DNA from: Cedecea lapagei
GTDB lineage: Bacteria > Pseudomonadota > Gammaproteobacteria > Enterobacterales > Enterobacteriaceae
DNA length: 64,000 nucleotides
Direction: 5' to 3'
Assembly: GCF_900635955.1 (NCBI RefSeq)
Contig: NZ_LR134201.1
Location: 2,728,001-2,792,000, forward strand
Shown here: positions 1 to 8,171 of the stretch, piece by piece
How the letters are laid out: every line of letters starts with the position of its first letter
How positions within the stretch are numbered: position 1 is the stretch's first letter
Position numbers and translations under genes: made by a program
The notes under the pieces: model-generated
Told to the model about the DNA's origin: nothing
Databases searched by the model: none
Seen by the model: the letters and a program-made list of their open reading frames with translations, nothing else

Positions 1-527
1 CCCTCGATGCGATTGGCGTTCACACCGATGGCGTTTCAACTTCACCGCTGGCTGACGTCGCCGTGACCAAGAAGCTGCCGCCGGAAGTGCAGCAGATGAT
101 GCAGCTCAGCATCGATAACGGCTACAAGCGCTTTATCGGCCTGGTGGCGGCTTCCCGTAAGAAAACGCCGGAGCAAATCGACCAGATTGCCCAGGGCCAC
201 GTCTGGACCGGGGAAGATGCTAAGGCCAACGGCCTGGTGGACAGCCTGGGCGACTTTGACGATGCCGTGGCAAAAGCCGCCGAGCTGGCGAAGCTGAAGA
301 GCTGGCACCTCGCGTTCTGGCAGGATGACGCCTCCTTCACCGACATGGTGTTTAATGCCATGACCGGCTCGGTGCGTGCCGCGCTGCCGCAGGCTATTCA
401 GGCTTATCTGCCAGCCCCGCTGGCCGATGCCGCGCTGGCGGTTAAAGCCCAGAACGATAAGTTCGGCACGATGAACGATCCGCAGAACCGTTACGCCTTC
501 TGCCTCACCTGCGGCGACGTGCGTTAA
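1..527 (+). CDS. sppA: Signal peptide peptidase SppA (protease IV), 3' end only
   Basis: Only the C-terminal part is in the window; the reading frame is open from base 3 and ends with TAA at 525-527. SppA is an inner-membrane serine protease that degrades signal peptides released after secretion. The visible part has the C-terminal S49 peptidase pattern, including a VWTGEDAKANGLVDSLGDFDDA stretch close to E. coli SppA, where the conserved G-LVD-LG motif follows the catalytic fold. The catalytic Ser and Lys lie upstream of the window. The adjacent ansA-pncA pair is the same neighbour as in E. coli, which supports the assignment. Confidence 0.93.
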   Translation, partial: LDAIGVHTDGVSTSPLADVAVTKKLPPEVQQMMQLSIDNGYKRFIGLVAASRKKTPEQIDQIAQGHVWTGEDAKANGLVDSLGDFDDAVAKAAELAKLKSWHLAFWQDDASFTDMVFNAMTGSVRAALPQAIQAYLPAPLADAALAVKAQNDKFGTMNDPQNRYAFCLTCGDVR

Positions 528-545
528 TTTACTCTGATGAAGCAA

Positions 546-712
546 AGCCCGGTTAAACCGGGCTGAGGCTGCTGACAAAGTTCATTGACCTTAAAAGGCC
601 CGAACTTCGGTCTAATAAAAACAATGAATTGTGTTCTCTGGTTTACCCCAAACACCCGAAAACCACGCTTTTCGGGTGTTTGTCATCAATCTGAGCCCGG
701 TTAAACCGGGCT
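546..712. repeat. Composite intergenic element between two identical terminator hairpins (copy 1)
   Basis: The 19-bp hairpin AGCCCGGTTAAACCGGGCT occurs at 546-564 and again, unchanged, at 694-712. The 129 bp between them begin with AGGCTGCTGACAAA and end with TTTGTCATCAATCT, which are imperfect inverted repeats. Just inside the right end is a 12-bp perfect stem (651-662 with 669-680) around the loop CCACGC. A second element with the same ends and the same loop core, but flanked by a different duplicated hairpin, lies at 29105-29285. Only the distal hairpin copy keeps a T-tract. I do not recognise the element as ERIC, REP or BOX. Confidence 0.7.
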
Positions 713-721
713 TTTTTTTTC
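694..721 (+). terminator. Rho-independent terminator downstream of sppA
   Basis: Stem AGCCCGG/CCGGGCT with loop TTAAA followed by about nine T. It is the distal copy of the duplicated hairpin and the only one with a full T-tract. Confidence 0.8.
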
Positions 722-771
722 CGCCATCCTCTCTATACTCTGCCGCAAATACAGCAAGCGTGAGCAAACCC

Positions 772-1788
772 ATGCAAAAGAAATCCATCTACGTTGCCTA
801 TACCGGCGGTACCATCGGTATGCAGCGTTCCGAGCACGGCTATATTCCTGTTTCCGGACACCTGCAGCGCCAGCTGGCGATGATGCCCGAGTTCCATCGC
901 CCGGAAATGCCGGACTTCACCATTCACGAATACGCCCCGCTGATGGACTCTTCGGACATGACTCCCGAAGACTGGCAGCACATCGCCGACGACATTAAAG
1001 CCCACTACGACGACTACGATGGCTTTGTGATCCTCCACGGCACGGACACCATGGCGTTTACCGCCTCGGCGCTCTCTTTCATGCTGGAGAACCTCAGCAA
1101 ACCGGTTATCGTCACCGGCTCGCAGATCCCGCTGGCTGAGCTACGCTCTGACGGGCAAATTAACCTGCTGAACTCGCTGTACGTGGCGGCCAACTACCCC
1201 ATCAACGAAGTGACGCTGTTCTTTAACAATCGTTTGTACCGTGGGAACCGCACCACCAAAGCACACGCCGACGGCTTTGATGCCTTCGCGTCCCCTAACC
1301 TTGCGCCGCTGCTGGAGGCCGGGATCCATATTCGCAAGCTGAATACGCCTCCCGCCCCGCACGGGGACGGCGAGCTGATTGTTCACCCGATCACGCCGCA
1401 GCCGATCGGCGTGGTGACGATCTATCCCGGGATTTCTGCCGACGTGGTAGGTAACTTCCTGCGCCAGCCGGTTAAAGCGCTGATCCTCCGCTCATACGGC
1501 GTAGGCAACGCCCCGCAGCACGGCGCTTTCATTAAAGAGTTGCAGGAAGCGAGCGCACGCGGCATCGTGGTGGTTAACCTCACGCAGTGTATGTCCGGCA
1601 AAGTAAACATGGGTGGCTATGCCACCGGCAACGCGCTGGCCCAGGCTGGCGTGATCGGCGGGTTCGATATGACGGTGGAAGCAACGCTCACCAAGCTCCA
1701 CTACCTGCTGAGTCAGGGCCTGGACGCACGGGCTATCCGTGATGCGATGTCGCAAAACCTGCGTGGTGAACTCACTCCCGACGACTAA
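772..1788 (+). CDS. ansA: Cytoplasmic L-asparaginase I
   Basis: Hydrolyses L-asparagine to aspartate and ammonia in the cytoplasm (low-affinity type I enzyme). The protein has 338 residues, as in E. coli, and begins MQKKSIYVAYTGGTIGM; TGGTIG holds the nucleophilic threonine. The second catalytic signature, HGTDTMAFTASALSF, follows at about residues 90-105. The open frame extends upstream to 631, but the ATG at 772 matches the conserved N-terminus and the upstream part lies in the terminator region. pncA starts 12 bases after the stop, so the two are probably co-transcribed, as in E. coli. Confidence 0.97.
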   Translation: MQKKSIYVAYTGGTIGMQRSEHGYIPVSGHLQRQLAMMPEFHRPEMPDFTIHEYAPLMDSSDMTPEDWQHIADDIKAHYDDYDGFVILHGTDTMAFTASALSFMLENLSKPVIVTGSQIPLAELRSDGQINLLNSLYVAANYPINEVTLFFNNRLYRGNRTTKAHADGFDAFASPNLAPLLEAGIHIRKLNTPPAPHGDGELIVHPITPQPIGVVTIYPGISADVVGNFLRQPVKALILRSYGVGNAPQHGAFIKELQEASARGIVVVNLTQCMSGKVNMGGYATGNALAQAGVIGGFDMTVEATLTKLHYLLSQGLDARAIRDAMSQNLRGELTPDD

Positions 1789-1800
1789 GGAACGACCCTA

Positions 1801-2433
1801 ATGCAGCGTGCTTTACTGCTTATTGATTTGCAGAACGATTTTTGTGCCGGCGGCGCGCTTGCCGTCCCGGAAGGTGACAGCACGGTTGAGGTGGCCAATC
1901 CTCTGATCGCGCTATTTAAAGCACGCGGGGATAGCGTTGTGGCAGCCCAGGACTGGCACCCTGTCGGGCATGGAAGTTTCGCCAGCACCCAGGGTACGGA
2001 ACCCTTCACCGAGGGAACGCTCGATGGCCTGCCGCAGACCTGGTGGCCCGAGCACTGCGTGCAGGGCAGCGAAGGGGCTAAGCTTCACCCGCTGCTGAAC
2101 GCTGCCGGCATCGATAAGATCGTCCATAAAGGCCAGAAGCCGACCATTGACAGCTACAGCGCATTTTTTGATAACGGCCAACGGCAACAAACCGAGCTTG
2201 ATGACTGGCTGCGCGAGCGGGGAATTAGCAGCCTGACGGTGCTTGGGCTGGCAACGGACTACTGCGTGAAATTTAGCGTGCTGGATGCCCTGCAGCTTGG
2301 CTATGACGTGACCGTTATCACCGACGGCTGTCGCGGGGTCAATCTGCAGCCTCAGGATAGCCTGGCGGCATTCCAGGAGATGGCCGCTGCCGGCGCAACG
2401 TTAATGACCCTTGCCGATTTCACCTGCCAATAA
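1801..2433 (+). CDS. pncA: Nicotinamidase (pyrazinamidase)
   Basis: Converts nicotinamide to nicotinate in the NAD salvage pathway. The protein has 210 residues of the isochorismatase-like fold. The catalytic triad is visible: Asp9 in LLLIDLQNDFC, the Lys in IVHKGQKP, and the Cys in LGLATDYCVKF. The metal-binding motif D-W-H-P-x-x-H is present as QDWHPVGHGSF. The gene follows ansA by 12 bases in one apparent operon and ends before a strong GC-rich hairpin. Confidence 0.97.
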   Translation: MQRALLLIDLQNDFCAGGALAVPEGDSTVEVANPLIALFKARGDSVVAAQDWHPVGHGSFASTQGTEPFTEGTLDGLPQTWWPEHCVQGSEGAKLHPLLNAAGIDKIVHKGQKPTIDSYSAFFDNGQRQQTELDDWLRERGISSLTVLGLATDYCVKFSVLDALQLGYDVTVITDGCRGVNLQPQDSLAAFQEMAAAGATLMTLADFTCQ

Positions 2434-2438
2434 TCGTA

Positions 2439-2465
2439 GGGGCGGCTCCCCGCCCCGCATTTTTG
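2439..2465 (+). terminator. Terminator after pncA
   Basis: GC-rich stem GGGGCGG/CCGCCCC with a short CTCC loop, followed by GCATTTTTG. The position six bases after the pncA stop fits the end of the ansA-pncA transcript. Confidence 0.65.
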
Positions 2466-2636
2466 TTTCGATTCCGCTCACACTCTACGCTTTTTTTGCT
2501 CGCCCTTGCCTGGGAGCGCTCTCATAATAATATTCAATGAATTTATTCAGCACGTTAGCTGATTTCGCTTTCCGCCGTTTTGTCTCAATGCGCGGCCGGG
2601 AAGCTTTTATGTTGTGCCCGTCAAAGAGGAATCATT

Positions 2637-3911
2637 ATGTCATTCACACGTAAAATGTTACCGCTGGTGGCAGCGGTCACGCTCGCCTGCAGCGGCATTG
2701 CGCAGGCTGAATCTTTGCTTTCCGTGGGTTACTTCAACGGCGGCGGCGACGTCACTGCCGGGCCCGGCGGGGATATCAATAAACTTGATGTTCGCCAGAT
2801 TACCCACCTCAACTACTCCTTTGGCCTGATTTATAACGATGAGAAAGGCGAAACCAACGAAGCGCTGAAAGACTCATCAAAACTGCATCAGATCTATCTC
2901 TCCCCAAAAGTTATCTCCGACCTGAAAACCCTTCCGACGCTGCGTAAGCAGAACCCACAGCTGAAAATCCTGCTGTCCGTGGGCGGCTGGGGCGCTCGTG
3001 GCTTCTCTGGTGCAGCGGCTACGCCTGAAAACCGGGCAGTGTTTATCCGCTCGGTGCAGGAGGTGATGGACAAATATGGCCTGGACGGTATCGATCTCGA
3101 CTGGGAGTTTCCGGTCAACGGCGCATGGGGGCTGGTGGACAAGCTGGACGCCGACCGGGACAACTTCACCGCCCTGCTGAAAGAGCTGCGTGAAGCCGTA
3201 GGCGATAAAAAGCTGGTCACCATCGCCGTCGGGGCCAATGCTGAAAGCCCGAAAAGCTGGGTTGATGTGAAAGCGATCGCGCCGGTGCTGGACTACATCA
3301 ACCTGATGACCTATGACATGGCTTACGGCACGCAATACTTCAACTCGAATCTCTACGATTCGAAAAAGTGGCCGACCGTGGCCGAAGCCGACAAGTACAG
3401 CGCTGATTTCGTGGTGAATAACTATCTCGCCGCCGGGCTGAAGCCTCAGCAGATGAACCTCGGCATCGGCTTCTATGGCCGCGTACCTAAGCGCGCCGTC
3501 GAGCCGGGCATCGACTGGTCAAAACCTGACGCACAGAAAAATCCGGTGACGCAGCCGTACTTCGGCGAGCGCGAGCTGGAGTTATTTAAAACCGCGCTGG
3601 GCGTGGATCTGACTAAAGACACCTACGTCAAATATAACGACCTGGTGAAGAAAATGCTGAACGATCCGCAGAAGCGCTTCACCGAAGAGTGGGATGAAGA
3701 CGCCAAGGTGCCGTACCTGACGCTGAAGTCTGCTGAAGGTAAACCGCTGTTCGCCATTTCTTACGAAAATCCGCGTTCGGTGAAGATCAAAGCCGAGTAC
3801 ATCAAGGAGAAAGGTCTGGGCGGCGCGATGTTCTGGGAGTACGGCGCGGATGATAACAACCAGCTGGCGAAGCAGCTCGCCGAGTCGCTGGGCATTGAGC
3901 ATGCAAAATAG
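2637..3911 (+). CDS. Secreted chitinase, glycoside hydrolase family 18
   Basis: Endo- or exo-acting chitin hydrolase, predicted to be exported. The ATG at 2637 is preceded by AAAGAGGAATC and starts a 424-residue protein with a Sec signal peptide ending ...SGIAQA, with likely cleavage before ES. The GH18 fold is clear: SVGGWG (strand 3, about residue 112) and the catalytic DGIDLDWE motif with its general-acid glutamate. YINLMTYDMAYG and the C-terminal GGAMFWEYGAD strand follow. No separate chitin-binding domain is visible. In E. coli no chitinase lies between pncA and yeaC, so this is a genus-level insertion. A strong terminator follows it. Confidence 0.93.
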   Translation: MSFTRKMLPLVAAVTLACSGIAQAESLLSVGYFNGGGDVTAGPGGDINKLDVRQITHLNYSFGLIYNDEKGETNEALKDSSKLHQIYLSPKVISDLKTLPTLRKQNPQLKILLSVGGWGARGFSGAAATPENRAVFIRSVQEVMDKYGLDGIDLDWEFPVNGAWGLVDKLDADRDNFTALLKELREAVGDKKLVTIAVGANAESPKSWVDVKAIAPVLDYINLMTYDMAYGTQYFNSNLYDSKKWPTVAEADKYSADFVVNNYLAAGLKPQQMNLGIGFYGRVPKRAVEPGIDWSKPDAQKNPVTQPYFGERELELFKTALGVDLTKDTYVKYNDLVKKMLNDPQKRFTEEWDEDAKVPYLTLKSAEGKPLFAISYENPRSVKIKAEYIKEKGLGGAMFWEYGADDNNQLAKQLAESLGIEHAK

Positions 3912-3930
3912 CGCTTAAGGCGTCAGGAAC

Positions 3931-3960
3931 AAGGGAGACCGGCGAGTCTCCCTTTTTTTT
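3931..3960. terminator. Terminator between the chitinase gene and yeaC
   Basis: Stem AAGGGAGAC/GTCTCCCTT with six-base loop CGGCGA, then eight T on the plus strand. It ends the chitinase transcript and touches the end of the convergent yeaC. Confidence 0.85.
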
Positions 3961-4240
3961 ATTGCAGCTTCATGGTCACAAACGGCGCGGGCTCGATGCC
4001 AAACTCCGCTTTCAGCTGCTGCTTGCTCTTCATCACCATCTGGCCACTGGTGTCGATGGTCATGTGCTGCGCATCGGTGTTGTGACGCGCCTGCCACAGC
4101 ATCACCAGCTGCAGGCTGTTATCCTTCTGTTCCTGGGTCAGCGCAACGCCGTCGGGCCATTTACCCAGCTCAACGGCCGTCGCCAGACGCTGATAAATTT
4201 CAGGCGTCATCACGCTTAACATATCATCCAGATTGCTCAT
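3959..4240 (-). CDS. yeaC: YeaC family protein (DUF1315)
   Basis: Small protein of 93 residues with no known function. It is nearly identical to E. coli YeaC in its core, for example VELGKWPDGVALTQEQKDN and QHMTIDTSGQMVMKSKQQL. No signal peptide, membrane segment or catalytic motif is visible. It lies downstream of msrB in the same orientation, 39 bases after the msrB stop, so the two may share a transcript as they do in E. coli. Confidence 0.93.
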   Translation of the reverse strand: MSNLDDMLSVMTPEIYQRLATAVELGKWPDGVALTQEQKDNSLQLVMLWQARHNTDAQHMTIDTSGQMVMKSKQQLKAEFGIEPAPFVTMKLQ

Positions 4241-4279
4241 TTTATACTCCAGCGAGGAATAATTAGCTGAATCGATTCT

Positions 4280-4693
4280 TCAACCATCAACCTGCTCACC
4301 GTTTTGCCCGTCGGTGAAGCTCAAAGAAGCTGAGTTAACGCAATAACGTTCACCGGTAGGCTGAGGGCCGTCCGGGAAAACGTGTCCCAGGTGCGCATCG
4401 CAGCTGCCGCAGCGGATTTCGATACGCTCCATTCCGTGGGAGTTGTCGGTCAAATAGCGGATAGCGTCGGGCCCTACAGGCTCGTAGAAGCTTGGCCAGC
4501 CGCAGCCCGAATCATATTTGCTTTCCGAAAGAAACAGCGGCGCATCGCACACGAGGCAGTGATAAATCCCGTCGCGCTTGTTATGCAGCAGACGCCCGGA
4601 ATACGGCGGTTCGGTGCCGTGCTTCTGGGTCACATAATATTGCATCTCACTGAGGTTTTTCTTATTTGAATCAGGGGGTAATTGATTAGACAT
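4280..4693 (-). CDS. msrB: Peptide methionine (R)-S-oxide reductase MsrB
   Basis: Repairs oxidised proteins by reducing the R form of methionine sulfoxide, with thioredoxin as reductant. The 137-residue protein has the full MsrB signature. Two zinc-binding CxxC pairs are seen (CLVC and CGSC), GCGWPSF follows the first, and the catalytic cysteine lies in RYCVNSASL near the C-terminus. It is transcribed divergently from gapA, as in E. coli. Confidence 0.96.
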   Translation of the reverse strand: MSNQLPPDSNKKNLSEMQYYVTQKHGTEPPYSGRLLHNKRDGIYHCLVCDAPLFLSESKYDSGCGWPSFYEPVGPDAIRYLTDNSHGMERIEIRCGSCDAHLGHVFPDGPQPTGERYCVNSASLSFTDGQNGEQVDG

Positions 4694-4813
4694 AGGCGTA
4701 CATCTCGGTCAGTTCAATTGGGACAGCTCACCGTGCTATTCTAACAAAAAATTAACAACGCCGTGCTGGTTTTTGTTCTAAACTTAGCCCTGAAATTCTG
4801 GCACGGCACAAAG

Positions 4814-4829
4814 CGTGACGTGAATCACA
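4814..4829. promoter_or_regulatory. Probable CRP (cAMP receptor protein) site upstream of gapA
   Basis: CGTGA-CGTGAA-TCACA differs from the 16-base CRP consensus TGTGA-N6-TCACA at one position. It lies between divergent msrB and gapA. Catabolite control of gapA is established in E. coli; occupancy of this site is inferred. Confidence 0.6.
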
Positions 4830-4965
4830 TTATTGTTGGGACTGCTGTTTAAAATCCCCCGCATCGTCCCCATTTGGAGTAGAGCCCAAAAGGAAGCGTG
4901 AGGCGTTCAGTCGTACAAACCCTGTTCACAGGATTGATTTGTCGCAATGATTGACACGATTCCGC

Positions 4966-4993
4966 TTGACGCTGCGTAAGGTTTTTGTAATTT
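4966..4993 (+). promoter_or_regulatory. gapA proximal promoter (sigma-70 type)
   Basis: TTGACG at 4966 and TAATTT at 4988 with a 16-base spacer, about 45 bases before the gapA ATG. This block is close to the E. coli gapA P1 promoter as I remember it. Confidence 0.65.
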
Positions 4994-5037
4994 TACAGCC
5001 AACCTTTTATTCACTAAAAAATAGCTGGTGGAATACT

Positions 5038-6033
5038 ATGACTATCAAAGTAGGTATCAACGGTTTTGGTCGTATCGGCCGTATCGTTTTCCGTGCTGCT
5101 CAGGAACGTTCTGACATCGAAATCGTTGCAATCAACGACCTGTTAGACGCTGACTATATGGCTTACATGCTGAAGTACGACTCAACTCACGGTCGTTTCA
5201 ACGGTACTGTAGAAGTTAAAGACGGTCACCTGGTTGTTAACGGTAAAACTATCCGTGTTACCGCAGAACGTGACCCGGCTAACCTGAAGTGGAACGAAGT
5301 GAACGTTGACGTTGTTGCTGAAGCAACCGGCCTGTTCCTGACTGACGAAACCGCTCGTAAGCACATCACTGCTGGCGCGAAAAAAGTGGTTCTGACTGGT
5401 CCTTCCAAAGACAACACCCCAATGTTCGTTCGCGGTGCTAACTTTGAAAAATATGCTGGCCAGGACATCGTTTCCAACGCTTCCTGCACCACCAACTGCC
5501 TGGCACCACTGGCTAAAGTGATCAACGACAACTTCGGTATCGTTGAAGGTCTGATGACCACCGTTCACGCAACCACCGCAACTCAGAAAACCGTTGATGG
5601 CCCGTCTCACAAAGACTGGCGCGGCGGCCGCGGCGCAGCTCAGAACATCATCCCTTCTTCTACCGGCGCAGCTAAAGCTGTAGGCGTTGTACTGCCAGAG
5701 CTGAAAGGCAAACTGACCGGTATGGCGTTCCGCGTTCCTACCCCTAACGTGTCCGTTGTTGACCTGACCGTTCGTCTGGAAAAAGCGGCTTCTTATGAAG
5801 AAATTAAGAAAGCCATCAAAGCTGCTTCCGAAGGCGCAATGAAAGGCGTTCTGGGTTACACCGAAGATGACGTTGTGTCTACCGACTTCAACGGCGAAGT
5901 GCTGACTTCCGTGTTCGATGCTAAAGCTGGTATCGCACTGAACGACAACTTTGTGAAACTGGTTTCCTGGTACGACAACGAAACTGGCTACTCAAACAAA
6001 GTACTGGATCTGATCGCTCACATCTCCAAATAA
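5038..6033 (+). CDS. gapA: Glyceraldehyde-3-phosphate dehydrogenase A
   Basis: Glycolytic enzyme that oxidises glyceraldehyde-3-phosphate to 1,3-bisphosphoglycerate with NAD. The protein has 331 residues, exactly the usual length. It shows the Rossmann motif GINGFGRIGR, the catalytic-cysteine motif SNASCTTNCLAP and the anion-binding HATTATQKTVDGPS segment. The frame is open from 4951, but the ATG at 5038 behind AGCTGGTGGA gives the conserved N-terminus MTIKVGINGFG. Codon use is strongly biased to major tRNAs, as expected for a very highly expressed gene. Confidence 0.99.
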   Translation: MTIKVGINGFGRIGRIVFRAAQERSDIEIVAINDLLDADYMAYMLKYDSTHGRFNGTVEVKDGHLVVNGKTIRVTAERDPANLKWNEVNVDVVAEATGLFLTDETARKHITAGAKKVVLTGPSKDNTPMFVRGANFEKYAGQDIVSNASCTTNCLAPLAKVINDNFGIVEGLMTTVHATTATQKTVDGPSHKDWRGGRGAAQNIIPSSTGAAKAVGVVLPELKGKLTGMAFRVPTPNVSVVDLTVRLEKAASYEEIKKAIKAASEGAMKGVLGYTEDDVVSTDFNGEVLTSVFDAKAGIALNDNFVKLVSWYDNETGYSNKVLDLIAHISK

Positions 6034-6055
6034 GTTGAGATGAGTTTCTGATCCT

Positions 6056-6084
6056 AAAGAGCGACTTCGGTCGCTCTTTTTTTT
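6056..6084 (+). terminator. gapA terminator
   Basis: Stem with TTCG tetraloop, GAGCGAC/GTCGCTC, preceded by AAA and followed by eight T. The yeaD start lies 33 bases beyond it. Confidence 0.9.
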
Positions 6085-6116
6085 GCCTGACAGACCCAGG
6101 ACTGAGGAAATAAGAG

Positions 6117-7007
6117 ATGATTAATAAAATTTTTGCACTTCCGGTCGTCGAACAAATTACCCCTTCCCTCTCCCGCCGCGTGAACGATGAGCTGGACGTC
6201 ATCGTGGTGGATCATCCGCAGGTGCGGGCCTCTTTCGCGCTGCAGGGTGCTCACCTGCTCTCCTGGCAACCCGCCGGTGAAGATGAAGTGCTGTGGCTGA
6301 GCGCCATCACGCCTTTCCACAAAGGGAAAGCGCTGCGTGGCGGCGTGCCCATTTGCTGGCCGTGGTTTGGCCCTGCTGAGCAGGCAGGCCTTCCGGCGCA
6401 CGGCTTTGCCCGTAACCAGCCGTGGAAGCTGAGCGCACATAACGAAGATGCCAACGGCGTGGTGCTGACCTTTGAGCTGCATAACAACGAAGAGACGTTA
6501 AAGCTGTGGCCGCATGAGTTCACGCTGTACGCCCGCTTCAAGCTGGGAAAAACCTGCGAAATTGAGCTGGAAGCTCACGGCGAATTTGAAACCACCTCTG
6601 CGCTGCACACCTACTTCAACGTCGGCGATATCGCGGAAGTGAAAGTCAGCGGCCTGGGCAATCCATATATTGATAAGGTGCTGAACGAAACAGCCGGTCA
6701 GCTAACCGACGGCGTGCAGACTTTCCCGGATCGTACCGATCGCCTTTACCTGGAGCCGGAAGAGTGCAGCGTCATCCACGACGCAAGCAGCCTGAAACGT
6801 AAGCTGAACGTGGTTCATCACCACCATTTCAACGTGGTAGGCTGGAACCCGGGCCCTGCCCTGTCCGTCTCGATGGGCGATATGCCGGACGACGGATACA
6901 AAACCTTCGTTTGCGTGGAAACCGCCTGCGCGTCTAAAAAGCAGAAAGCCAGCGCGGAGAAACCCACCCGCCTGAGCCAGACCATCACCGTGGCGAAGAA
7001 AGGATAA
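6117..7007 (+). CDS. yeaD: Glucose-6-phosphate 1-epimerase (D-hexose-6-phosphate mutarotase) YeaD
   Basis: Aldose-1-epimerase-like enzyme thought to interconvert alpha and beta anomers of hexose-6-phosphates. The 296-residue protein aligns along its length with E. coli YeaD. Recognisable landmarks are RGGVPICWPWFGP, the catalytic-His region LPAHGFARN, the second His in SALHTYFNV, and WNPGPALSVSMGDMPDDGYKTFVCVE with the catalytic Glu near the C-terminus. It follows gapA directly, as in E. coli. The E. coli neighbour yeaE is absent here. Confidence 0.95.
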   Translation: MINKIFALPVVEQITPSLSRRVNDELDVIVVDHPQVRASFALQGAHLLSWQPAGEDEVLWLSAITPFHKGKALRGGVPICWPWFGPAEQAGLPAHGFARNQPWKLSAHNEDANGVVLTFELHNNEETLKLWPHEFTLYARFKLGKTCEIELEAHGEFETTSALHTYFNVGDIAEVKVSGLGNPYIDKVLNETAGQLTDGVQTFPDRTDRLYLEPEECSVIHDASSLKRKLNVVHHHHFNVVGWNPGPALSVSMGDMPDDGYKTFVCVETACASKKQKASAEKPTRLSQTITVAKKG

Positions 7008-7061
7008 GCAGGTTTCACCGGCTTAGGGCAAAGGTCATGAACCTCTGCCCCACGAAAAGGC

Positions 7062-7085
7062 AAAAGGGGCGCATGCGCCCCTTTT
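7062..7085. terminator. Bidirectional terminator between yeaD and mipA
   Basis: A 24-base perfect palindrome: four A, GGGGCGCA, its complement and four T. It serves convergent yeaD and mipA equally well. Confidence 0.85.
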
Positions 7086-7105
7086 TAGTGCGTGCGTTGC
7101 ACCAA

Positions 7106-7852
7106 TCAGAAGCTGTAGTTCACGCCCGTCAGCAGCACACCGGTCCAGTTGCTGTCGACCATCGGGCTGTCGGTCACTTCTTTTGACAGACGCATGTAGC
7201 GGCCCATTCCGAACACGTTCCAGTCTGCGTTTAACTTGTAGTTAACGGACAGCTCAACGTATGGCGACCAGCTGTTGCCCGCGTCGTATTCGTTCAGGCC
7301 GCTGCGGTTCGCTTCCTTGCCGCTCACGCCGTAGTAGTAGTCGTTCTGCTTCTTGCTGTCCCATACAACCCCTACACCCGGCGTCAGCGTCAGGCTATCG
7401 ACATTGTAACGATAGAGCCACGCGGTATCCCAGGTGATGCCGTTGCTGTTGTCGAGGATATCCCCGGCAAGCACGGTACGCAGGAAACCATAATCCGTGT
7501 TATGCACCCATGAGAGGCCCGCCATCACGGTAGAATGGCGGTAATCCAGCGCGCGCATACTGTCGTAGTTGCTGTCTTTCGGCCTGAAATGCAGCGGTGA
7601 ATAGTAGGCAGTTACGGAGAACTTGTCGGCTTCGTCATTCCAGAGATAGTACCCGGCGTTAAAGCCACGGAAATAGAAATTGTCACCTTCATAGCCAAGC
7701 AGAGGAGCCGGATAAACGCGGTTCTGGTCGCCTTTATAAGGGTTTGGCGAGACCAGCGCACCTGCCCCAACGGACCAGGGGCCTTCAGCGTGTACAGCGG
7801 TAACGGAGGAGGCAAGCAGTACGCCTAATGCGAGAAGTTTGAATTTGGTCAC
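7106..7852 (-). CDS. mipA: MipA/OmpV family outer-membrane protein
   Basis: Predicted outer-membrane beta-barrel; in E. coli MipA is a scaffold linking the lytic transglycosylase MltA and PBP1B. The 248-residue protein begins at a GTG codon with a signal peptide ending VTAVHA, cleaved before EGPWSVGAG. It continues with alternating amphipathic strands rich in Tyr and Trp and ends in the C-terminal Phe (GVNYSF) typical of BAM substrates. Family landmarks include YPAPLLGYEGDNFYFRG and AGYYLWNDEADKFSVTAY. It is convergent with yeaD and divergent from yeaG. Confidence 0.93.
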   Translation of the reverse strand: MTKFKLLALGVLLASSVTAVHAEGPWSVGAGALVSPNPYKGDQNRVYPAPLLGYEGDNFYFRGFNAGYYLWNDEADKFSVTAYYSPLHFRPKDSNYDSMRALDYRHSTVMAGLSWVHNTDYGFLRTVLAGDILDNSNGITWDTAWLYRYNVDSLTLTPGVGVVWDSKKQNDYYYGVSGKEANRSGLNEYDAGNSWSPYVELSVNYKLNADWNVFGMGRYMRLSKEVTDSPMVDSNWTGVLLTGVNYSF

Positions 7853-8008
7853 AATCCTTTCAGTCCTTTAATCAAATAATCAGCGCTGGAAGTGTAACCG
7901 CCCTTGGCGTCCAGCCCAAGTAATTTACTCAATCACAACCTTCAGCCAACACATTAGCCTGCCGCAGCCGGATGACGATGGTTTTTCATCTTTATGTCAG
8001 CACGGTGA

Positions 8009-8046
8009 AAGCGGACTCTGCCGCTTATCTCAAAAGCGGATTTTTT
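8009..8046 (+). promoter_or_regulatory. Terminator with a competing upstream hairpin (attenuator-like)
   Basis: AAGCGG (8009-8014), CCGCTT (8021-8026) and AAGCGG (8034-8039) lie in a row. The middle block can pair with either neighbour. The second pairing is followed by A and six T, a rho-independent terminator on the plus strand. It sits between mipA and the sigma-54 promoter of yeaG with no gene upstream on that strand, so the transcript it would end is unknown. Confidence 0.45.
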
Positions 8047-8171
8047 AGGATGAGTTATTGATATGTCATTGAAATTGAGCCTGGCCCGTATGCAAGTTTT
8101 GCAAATGCCATCTACGCTTTATTTTAGGAAGGTGAACCGCTGTGCGGCAACAGTGGCGCCGGGTGTCAACC

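Noticed and set aside
546..712. ERIC, REP or BOX element
   Set aside because: The terminal and core sequences do not match the consensus of these families as I remember them.
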